DNA of 64,000 nucleotides, taken from assembly GCA_009886125.1 (NCBI GenBank), contig VFJK01000166.1, positions 1-64,000 on the forward strand. The letters run 5' to 3'. Below, piece after piece: positions 57,936 to 64,000 of the stretch (the first letter of the stretch is position 1; each line of letters starts with the position of its first letter). This DNA comes from Geobacter sp. (GTDB lineage: Bacteria; Desulfobacterota; Desulfuromonadia; Geobacterales; DSM-12255). The translations under genes were made by a program, and so were the position numbers. Below the pieces are notes generated by a model that saw nothing but the letters and a program-made list of their open reading frames with translations, had not been told where the DNA came from and searched no databases.

Positions 57936-58013
57936 CTAGGCCTTGGCGGCGCGACTTATGGCAGCGTCAACTCCAGCAAGAAGGTCCATAGGCACTTTCG
58001 GCTTTGTGGGCAT
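57936..58013 (-). CDS. Tiny ORF after the NERD gene
   Basis: 25 residues starting MPTKPKVPMDLLAG and ending SRAAKA. The ATG is one base after the NERD stop and 25 bases before the DUF2442 start codon, which fits gene spacing in an operon. It might be a remnant of a larger gene. No family recognised. Confidence 0.3.
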   Translation of the reverse strand: MPTKPKVPMDLLAGVDAAISRAAKA

Positions 58014-58014
58014 T

Positions 58015-58920
58015 CTATTTACTCTCTTTCTTATATGCCTGCGGTTCCACATCCCGGCACTTCTGTTCAAGCTGGTGGGCGATGCGCTGGATCATGCCAG
58101 CAGTCAGAGGAGTGTCAATCTTGATTTTGGCAAAAGGAGGATTCTTGCCGCTAAAGATGATTACATCACACGGTTTCCTCAGCTCAGTATTCCACCCGGT
58201 TATTGCCAGAGCCGGTCGAACCGTTACGGCATCGCCAATCGCGCTGCTCAACCACTTTGCAAGCCAATCAGCTTGCCGCCTCGCTTGTGGCAGGTAATCA
58301 CGCTCCGTCCAATTCGGAAACTGCAAAGCCTGCCCATCATAGATTACGGACCAGTTTTTCTTGTCATCCGTTGACTTAGGTTTTGCTTTCCCCTTGGTTT
58401 CGACGGCAAACACGCCATTCTGCCCGATGACGATATGATCGATATTGAACTTGTCCGCCTGAAAATCATGGTAAACGCGGAATCCATCGAGCATCAGTTG
58501 GTTCAGCTCCTGGCCGATTGACATTTCCGCGTCCAGGCCGAGGCGAAGATGATTGCGGCGGGTCAATGCTCTGGTTAATTTTACGATAACTATGGCTTCG
58601 TAAATTGTCATTGCTATGCTGTACAAGACCGCAAGCAGAGCTGGATTATGGATTTTCTCGAAATGAAGCTGCGTCAGGAAGATGGCATATAAAGCCAATG
58701 GAGCAATGACGGAAACAAGTAGATAGGCATTTATATCGATATTGATGTCTTCAATCTGTTGACGGAGCGACTCCCCTGGACTCCGCAGCAAATCCCTGGT
58801 TAGCGGCGAACGCTTCCCGCGGATTTTCAGCCTGCTCAGCCAGAGTGACGGGAAGGCAACGATGCACATCGGGACAAGAACGATCGCGGCAGGGAGGAGG
58901 GTTATGATGAGGTTTGACAT
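58015..58920 (-). CDS. Membrane-anchored NERD nuclease-domain protein
   Basis: 301 residues. An N-terminal helix (about 3-28) and two more (67-86, 96-115) anchor it in the membrane. Residues 134-265 are a NERD domain, a nuclease-related fold: GQELN (Glu138), NIDHIVIG (Asp161) and VETKGK (Glu174, Lys176) form the expected PD-(D/E)xK-like active site. Such proteins are predicted nucleases in defence or DNA-handling systems. Its start overlaps the end of the HEAT gene by 19 bases, so the proteins are made together. Confidence 0.8.
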   Translation of the reverse strand: MSNLIITLLPAAIVLVPMCIVAFPSLWLSRLKIRGKRSPLTRDLLRSPGESLRQQIEDINIDINAYLLVSVIAPLALYAIFLTQLHFEKIHNPALLAVLYSIAMTIYEAIVIVKLTRALTRRNHLRLGLDAEMSIGQELNQLMLDGFRVYHDFQADKFNIDHIVIGQNGVFAVETKGKAKPKSTDDKKNWSVIYDGQALQFPNWTERDYLPQARRQADWLAKWLSSAIGDAVTVRPALAITGWNTELRKPCDVIIFSGKNPPFAKIKIDTPLTAGMIQRIAHQLEQKCRDVEPQAYKKESK

Positions 58921-61130
58921 TTTCTGGATCTTCCCTTTTTTGCCTGCTTACGATGGACTGGTTTATTCTCGCAACTTTGAGTCTCTTCAGAACAACTTTC
59001 CAAAGCGCAGTTCCGTACCCACCAGCTAGCATCACTGGACAGATCGTTCAAAATGTTCTTGAGCCTTGTAACTATTTCACCATCAACCATAGTATGCTTC
59101 AATAACGCCCTTGCCGCCCTCGCTGCTTCAGCTCGCTCATTTGCATCGGTCGAGCTTGACGCATTCTTGATAGCCCGCACTCCAAGGAGAAGCCCTTGCC
59201 GATCTAAACCCAATGTTTGTAAAGTACCTAATGCATAAAGAGCCCGCTTACGCACAGCTGGCGACGAATCAAAGCAGTTTGTTATGAGCGATGTAGTTTC
59301 GCTTTCAGTAAGACAATCAGCTTCAAGTGCAGCAGAAACTCCATATTTCCTAATTTTCTCATTTTCTGCCTCAAGGAGCTCTAATAACACTCCTGAATGC
59401 AATTCAGTTCTAAACTCAGAATGGAATTTACTGCCGTGAGCCAGCGTCAGCCCAGCAATGCTTACCAAATCGCACGGGTCACCAGAAGAAATTTTGAACG
59501 GGTTTAGCGGACTTTTAGCCTCTTGATAGGTTTGAGCAACGTCTGACTCTTTAAAAATGCCCCGTGCAATCTGGCCGAGTATTTGAGAGGATCGTTGCGC
59601 GAGTCCAGACGTTAAACGAGGAATGAATTTTTCTAGCGATTGAGCTAAGGATACTCTATTGGACACAATATTGCGGTCATCAGCAATCATGTCAAGCAGT
59701 GCATCAACAATTTGGTTCACAGAATCATCGGTCAAGCTGCTGACATGTGCCGCTATTGCATCTATCAAATGCTGATTTCCTGCCATATGAACGACAATTT
59801 TCTCAGAGCCTTTTGACTTTGTTATTTGGCCAAAACCGCCCAATTTTGACGGTTCTGCCGCTTCATCAAGAACTTCAACTTGTTTTCTTACAGAGGACGC
59901 GATACGAGCCGCGCCTGCGTTTATCGTCTCTTCATCCTGAAGCGGGCACTCAAGTAAAGAAGCCAATATCAATAATGTGGAATTGGAAACTTGAACTCCT
60001 GGTGGGAAAAGCGCCGATTTTATCTCAGTACTACAGGATTCACATCTCTCTGCGAACAGATACACAAGGTTAACCGAATCCACAAAATCAAAATCTGATT
60101 TATATGTAGTTACGAGGCTGATAACAGAGGGAGTAAACTGGGTTAACAAGTCTTGCGAGATTTTTTGGAATATGCAATTGCATGATTCTATCAAATGTTT
60201 TCTTGCAGGATTTCCCTGAATAAAAAAAGGATGCTCTACAGCCAACTGCGCAAAACCAAGAAGCAATTGTGCGTTAATCCTAGGGGCAAGCTGTCCGGCA
60301 AGTTTCCATACCGGTTCATATATTGAAGAGTGTATCCAGGCAGTAGGAACGAATTGCAGCTGCTCAACCAGCCAGGGTATTACATATTCCAGCCTATCTT
60401 CAGGAATACAGTCTGCTATAGTGGACAAAAAGTGTGCTACCAGGTATGTGTGTTTTGCCAACTTGGAAAACATCAAGACGCGATCAATTGCAGCAGCAAT
60501 TCGATCACTCTCTTTTAAGACCATCAAAGCGTTCGCAGCCTCTACCACCAAATCTTTATCAAGAGCCTGAACAGCATGCCAGACGGCTTCATCCGGCCAG
60601 TTGAGCGCAATGCACTCCCTTGCCATGTGACTGTGTGCCACTTGAAGCGCCCGCCAGTTCTGCTTTTGATAAGTTTCCAGAAGTTGTCGCCAAACAAGCG
60701 GGAGCGCCTCATAATGTTTTCCCGCTTTTGCACTTCTCTCCGCCTCCAACGCGGCGCTGGAGTTACGTAGTTCAACACCTAACAATCTACGTATATCAAC
60801 TTGGTGATAGAACTGATTCGATCCGTCGGCATTGAATAATGCGAAAGAAATAATTGAACGGTTATCAGTGAGCAAAGCTGAACATTCTGGAGGTAAGTGC
60901 TCCAACAGCGGCTCAATGTTAGTGTCGTAAGTGCTGCTAGCGCTATCAAACTGTTGATCAAGATACAGAAGTTCACATTGCTGCATGTACAATGCAATGC
61001 GCGCTGGTGGCGGTAGTTCAGCATCGACATTCAAAATGGCTATGCCGGCAGATGCGCCGTATTGCATAGCAGCTGCGCGGGCTCTTACAAGCCGGTTTCG
61101 TGTTGTTCCGTCAACAAGAGAGGTCAGCAT
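58902..61130 (-). CDS. Large HEAT/TPR-like helical-repeat protein
   Basis: 742 residues, almost wholly helical with no enzyme motif. The first 300 residues look TPR-like (ALPLVWRQLLETYQKQNW). The C-terminal 150 contain HEAT-like repeats (RKYGVSAALEADCL, SSPAVRKRALYALGTL, DANERAEAARAARALL, SDASWWVRNCALES). The tail is basic with three cysteines (ETQSCENKPVHRKQAKKGR). It overlaps the HD gene by seven bases and the NERD gene by 19, so it is the middle part of a three-gene cassette and may be the sensor or scaffold. The DNA looks less GC-rich than the flanking housekeeping genes. Confidence 0.75.
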   Translation of the reverse strand: MLTSLVDGTTRNRLVRARAAAMQYGASAGIAILNVDAELPPPARIALYMQQCELLYLDQQFDSASSTYDTNIEPLLEHLPPECSALLTDNRSIISFALFNADGSNQFYHQVDIRRLLGVELRNSSAALEAERSAKAGKHYEALPLVWRQLLETYQKQNWRALQVAHSHMARECIALNWPDEAVWHAVQALDKDLVVEAANALMVLKESDRIAAAIDRVLMFSKLAKHTYLVAHFLSTIADCIPEDRLEYVIPWLVEQLQFVPTAWIHSSIYEPVWKLAGQLAPRINAQLLLGFAQLAVEHPFFIQGNPARKHLIESCNCIFQKISQDLLTQFTPSVISLVTTYKSDFDFVDSVNLVYLFAERCESCSTEIKSALFPPGVQVSNSTLLILASLLECPLQDEETINAGAARIASSVRKQVEVLDEAAEPSKLGGFGQITKSKGSEKIVVHMAGNQHLIDAIAAHVSSLTDDSVNQIVDALLDMIADDRNIVSNRVSLAQSLEKFIPRLTSGLAQRSSQILGQIARGIFKESDVAQTYQEAKSPLNPFKISSGDPCDLVSIAGLTLAHGSKFHSEFRTELHSGVLLELLEAENEKIRKYGVSAALEADCLTESETTSLITNCFDSSPAVRKRALYALGTLQTLGLDRQGLLLGVRAIKNASSSTDANERAEAARAARALLKHTMVDGEIVTRLKNILNDLSSDASWWVRNCALESCSEETQSCENKPVHRKQAKKGRSRKCQTSS

Positions 61131-62635
61131 ATCCCGTCCTCCTCACAACTAACAATCTGTCCCAAATTGCCTTGCAGCAAATGCATTTCTGCGATTTCAG
61201 CTAAAGCATTCTCACGTTCTGACACTTGGGTCGTTGTTTGGGCAATTTCATCATAAGCTCGAACTGCTTCTTGATATGCACATGCGTCACGTAAAGCCAC
61301 TGCCCAGATGTTAAGAAATAGAAGTTTATTGGGGCTGTCTGGAGTTAAACTTGAAAAGTGCGGAGCGAACTCTCGGAGGTGTCGTAATGCACTATCCGTT
61401 ACATTATCCGCTATCATCAACTCTCCCAGCTTTAAAGCCACATTCAGCATAATTTCTTCACTAATCCTGGATTTGAGTCTACTAAATTCACTTTGGAGAA
61501 GTGTCCACGCGTCGCGCCTACCACCAATCACAGATAGATGTTCCGCAAGACTTTGGGCTTTCAATATAAGTACATCTGGCAGGTCAGTCGCATTCTGAAG
61601 CGATTGGAACTCCCGTTTAATCGTAGGTCGAGCAACGCGAAGTTGTGTCACAGCAGTCAAGCGTTGTTGGCGGAGTTCCTCTGCTTGACGAGCTACAGCT
61701 TTCTCCACAGCGTACCTTTCGAGTTCGTTGTCCATCACTCGGGAAATACACTGCGCTTCCGAAGTATCACAAGCCCGAACGTGCCATGCAAGACCATTCG
61801 AGGCTAATACAGTAGAGTGACGATCCACTTCTGCCTTAATCCATGGCATCTGTAATGGCTCGAAAAGCTCTTTGTATTGAACTCTTCGCTCTGAAGGAAA
61901 ATCAAACCATACTGTGATGTTACGGGCTTCAATTGAAATGCTTGAGACATAATAATGACGCCACCAGTGTAGCCGACTTTCAAGTGGCAACTCCCTTGTT
62001 TGCTCCAAAAACAATTGTGTGCGGCGTTGCGATTCGTCAAGAATATCAGCCAGTCGCAATAAAGCAGAGAGTAGTCCCACTCTAAGATGACCTTGATCGG
62101 CTGTATTAATCTGGTATTCAACTGAATCGCTTGCCAAGCAGTGTGCAAGACATAACGACGCTACAATACCAGGCTTATCGCCATCAATTAAAGATATGCC
62201 TATTTCAGGATCGCCATTTCGAACAGCCCTTCGAACAAGTTCATTGGAAATTCTATGGTGCTGTTCCCTTAGAATGTTTTTCTTTGTTTCCTCCCCCAAG
62301 GTCTCCCATGTTTGGCCACTGAAGGGCTCAACCGCCAAAACACGGCTAATAACTTGTGTAGTTCCTGCTCGCTGATGCTGCATCCCTACATCATGAAGGT
62401 AGCAAGCAGCATAAAGCACAAAGGCTTCATCAGAGTTAAGCATCTTTTGCTGATCAAGAGTTACAGCAAGTTCATCCACAATATTACAGAGTTGGTCAGA
62501 ATGGCTCACTGAATGATCCGTAAAGTGGCTGAGATAGTTACTGGCCAAAAGCGGAGCCACCGCACCACGGATTGTGGTGAGCCGTGCTACTCTGTTTTGG
62601 TCGTTTTGCAGAAGTTTAAATGTTGGCGCTGTCAT
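61124..62635 (-). CDS. HD-domain protein (HD-CE-like), head of the cassette
   Basis: 503 residues. The N-terminal 290 form an HD phosphohydrolase-type domain: His41 and His45 (HSVSHSDQL), the His81-Asp82 pair (CYLHDVGMQ), a second histidine pair (EQHHRIS) and the later LLRLADILDESQRR helix. This pattern is like the HD-CE group predicted in conflict systems, where HD domains may act on nucleotides. The C-terminal 200 are helical with TPR-like repeats. A GAGG site precedes the ATG. It is 59 bases from the restriction gene, and its end overlaps the HEAT gene by seven bases. Confidence 0.75.
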   Translation of the reverse strand: MTAPTFKLLQNDQNRVARLTTIRGAVAPLLASNYLSHFTDHSVSHSDQLCNIVDELAVTLDQQKMLNSDEAFVLYAACYLHDVGMQHQRAGTTQVISRVLAVEPFSGQTWETLGEETKKNILREQHHRISNELVRRAVRNGDPEIGISLIDGDKPGIVASLCLAHCLASDSVEYQINTADQGHLRVGLLSALLRLADILDESQRRTQLFLEQTRELPLESRLHWWRHYYVSSISIEARNITVWFDFPSERRVQYKELFEPLQMPWIKAEVDRHSTVLASNGLAWHVRACDTSEAQCISRVMDNELERYAVEKAVARQAEELRQQRLTAVTQLRVARPTIKREFQSLQNATDLPDVLILKAQSLAEHLSVIGGRRDAWTLLQSEFSRLKSRISEEIMLNVALKLGELMIADNVTDSALRHLREFAPHFSSLTPDSPNKLLFLNIWAVALRDACAYQEAVRAYDEIAQTTTQVSERENALAEIAEMHLLQGNLGQIVSCEEDGIC

Positions 62636-62694
62636 AAACTTTTCCTCTTCAATTATTTATACGGATACATTGGCTATTTTGAGTAACATCGAAC

Positions 62695-63444
62695 CTACTC
62701 CCTCGCCGCCTCCACCGCCACCCGCGCCGCAAAGCCGGCAAAGAAGCTCCTGATACTCGTCAGCTCGGACAGTTCCGTACACTTCCCGGTTTTACCAGCC
62801 GACCGTGACGACAGCAACAGCGCGGCGGATGAGTAGAGCTTCTCCTGCATCAGCTTTTTGCACAGGAGGTTATAGCGCTCCGCATAGGACGCTCCTCGGA
62901 ACTCGGGAAACATGGGGAAGTTGTGGCAGGTCTCCTTTACCGGCGAGCGGGACTTGTCGCAATCCTCCAGCATCATCATCCAGCCAACGAATGGCGCCGG
63001 ACTTTCGCCGAATGCGCCTTCCCGAAAGGCCACCCAGATATCGTGAGCCGTCCCGATTGCCTCTTCGGCGCGGTTGTTGAAATTGTTGCCGAAGGAGGGG
63101 CCGACCTGGCTCTTGAACTCCAGCGCCGCTACCAGCCTCCCTTCGTGAATGACCACGACATCCCATACCTTGGTCGGGCGGAAATAACCGGGTAGCGTCA
63201 GGAGCTTGCGCGATACCTGCACTTGGGCATCCGGCAGGCCGTTGGCGACGACAAGCTGCTGCACGATGGCGAGAAAGCCGTCCATGTTCTTCCCGGCAGT
63301 AACGGAGGCGCGTTCCCCTTGGTCGGCTTTGCCGCTCTCAACCTGCTTGATCCGGGCAGACTCCCGGCTCCCCCAGAAAGCGCGGACTGCCGCACGGATG
63401 TTGTTGTCAAACTCCGGCAATTCAATAGGCATATCAGTTCCCAT
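62695..63444 (-). CDS. Type II restriction endonuclease, XhoI/PaeR7I family
   Basis: 249 residues, full length for the family. The conserved core [35 protein letters not shown] and EEAIGTAHD matches XhoI/PaeR7I enzymes, with the E-x-K metal site in ALEFKSQ. Characterised members cut CTCGAG; the specificity here is inferred from similarity. CTCGAG sites occur in this window (for example in the cold-shock gene), so matching methylation is needed. Two starts are possible (63444 and 63432); it overlaps or abuts the methyltransferase stop. Confidence 0.9.
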   Translation of the reverse strand: MGTDMPIELPEFDNNIRAAVRAFWGSRESARIKQVESGKADQGERASVTAGKNMDGFLAIVQQLVVANGLPDAQVQVSRKLLTLPGYFRPTKVWDVVVIHEGRLVAALEFKSQVGPSFGNNFNNRAEEAIGTAHDIWVAFREGAFGESPAPFVGWMMMLEDCDKSRSPVKETCHNFPMFPEFRGASYAERYNLLCKKLMQEKLYSSAALLLSSRSAGKTGKCTELSELTSIRSFFAGFAARVAVEAARE

Positions 63445-64000
63445 TCCCCCCGAGGGCAGCCCTCTGATTAGTATCCAAACCGTACAGATCGAAGGTGACC
63501 CGGTTGCACTCTTCGGTATCCCCCAATCTGGCCGCCTCTTTCAATTTATCCTGCAGTTCCGTCGGCACCTCACTCCACCGCGGCAACCTGATCCGGCGCA
63601 GGTACTGCGCCTGGTATCGCAGGTAGCCCCCACGCATCTGCGTCGAGTAAACACCGACGAAGAGGCGCGCTATGCCGGACCGCAGGACCGCCTGGAGCGC
63701 CCTCAGATCCCATTCGGATGAAGTGATGTAGTAGAGATTGTGATGCGGATAATACTGGCCGGTTTCGTAGACGACGTTGGCCTCTCCTTTGATATCCGGG
63801 ATCAGCAGCTTCTTCTCGCTGAGCAGCGGGGGATAGATTCGGTCGATGGTCCGGTACCACACATGAGGATTTCGCTTGGCGCAGTTCCTCGCAGCGATTA
63901 CGTCCCGCCTTGCCTCTAAATACCTTTTCAGCTTCGGATAGCTGTTGAGATCGACGACGGTCCCGTCGTTGTTGAAAGGGTTCACTACCCCCAGACCCTG
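63434..64000 (-). CDS. DNA adenine methyltransferase of the restriction-modification pair, C-terminal part
   Basis: The frame is open to the window edge; about 188 codons are visible. Residues such as [32 protein letters not shown] and [19 protein letters not shown] are typical of the target-recognition region of class I N6-adenine methyltransferases (TaqI/PaeR7I type). The catalytic NPPY part lies outside the window. Its stop overlaps the endonuclease start, so methylase and nuclease are coupled. Confidence 0.8.
   Translation of the reverse strand, partial: QGLGVVNPFNNDGTVVDLNSYPKLKRYLEARRDVIAARNCAKRNPHVWYRTIDRIYPPLLSEKKLLIPDIKGEANVVYETGQYYPHHNLYYITSSEWDLRALQAVLRSGIARLFVGVYSTQMRGGYLRYQAQYLRRIRLPRWSEVPTELQDKLKEAARLGDTEECNRVTFDLYGLDTNQRAALGGNGN

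Overview
The window looks like chromosomal DNA of a Geobacter-type bacterium (Desulfuromonadia, Geobacteraceae or a close relative). The evidence is two enormous multiheme c-type cytochromes with the CxxxxCH...CxxCH pattern known from Geobacter, a FrdCAB complex II, a sigma-54/ANTAR-controlled ammonium operon, PilT and type II secretion accessory genes, and several DUF4388 and MshEN regulators. I see no rRNA, tRNA, CRISPR array or intact insertion sequence. The species cannot be named from the sequence alone.

Layout. (1) 1-11.87 kb, all minus strand: a tightly packed operon for surface polysaccharide or glycolipid assembly (GT2 glycosyltransferase, nitroreductase, alpha/alpha-toroid protein, secreted alpha/beta hydrolase, asparagine synthetase, methyltransferase, YfhO-like and GT39-like membrane proteins, radical SAM/SPASM enzyme, FAD oxidoreductase cut by the window edge). 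A sigma-70-like promoter and a strong terminator mark its upstream end. (2) 11.9-26.7 kb, minus strand: two giant cytochromes of about 3024 and 1822 residues with 43 and 29 heme-type motifs by my count. They are followed by a previously uncalled 19-residue peptide gene with an excellent ribosome binding site. (3) 27.3-30.9 kb, minus strand: a nitrogen operon (outer-membrane protein, glnK, amtB). It has a sigma-54 promoter and a leader with two A..G hexaloop hairpins overlapping a terminator, as expected for ANTAR antitermination. The ANTAR regulator gene lies directly upstream. (4) 31.0-38.8 kb: cold-shock protein, DUF4388 protein, PilT-like ATPase, a two-helix small protein, a beta-rich exported protein, an MshEN-receiver protein, and a chemoreceptor with the same sensor domain at both ends. 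(5) 38.8-48.4 kb: a palindromic repeat, TonB-like protein, TerC, CNNM/CBS protein, CtpA protease, GspA/GspB, a YkgJ-type cluster protein, and a degenerate HD-GYP/DUF4388 regulator. (6) 48.4-56.5 kb: tRNA thiolation and methylthiolation genes with cysE under a likely IscR-type operator, then frdCAB and tgt. (7) 56.5-64.0 kb: an accessory or defence-like region with a nested inverted repeat, small and broken genes (including a P-loop fragment), DUF2442, and a three-gene overlapping cassette (HD domain, HEAT repeat, membrane NERD nuclease) beside an XhoI/PaeR7I-type restriction-modification pair.

The strongest candidates for something undescribed are the HD-HEAT-NERD cassette, the giant cytochrome pair with its trailing peptide gene and structured leader, and the double-sensor chemoreceptor. 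The ANTAR leader is the clearest regulatory element and fits known Geobacter nitrogen control.
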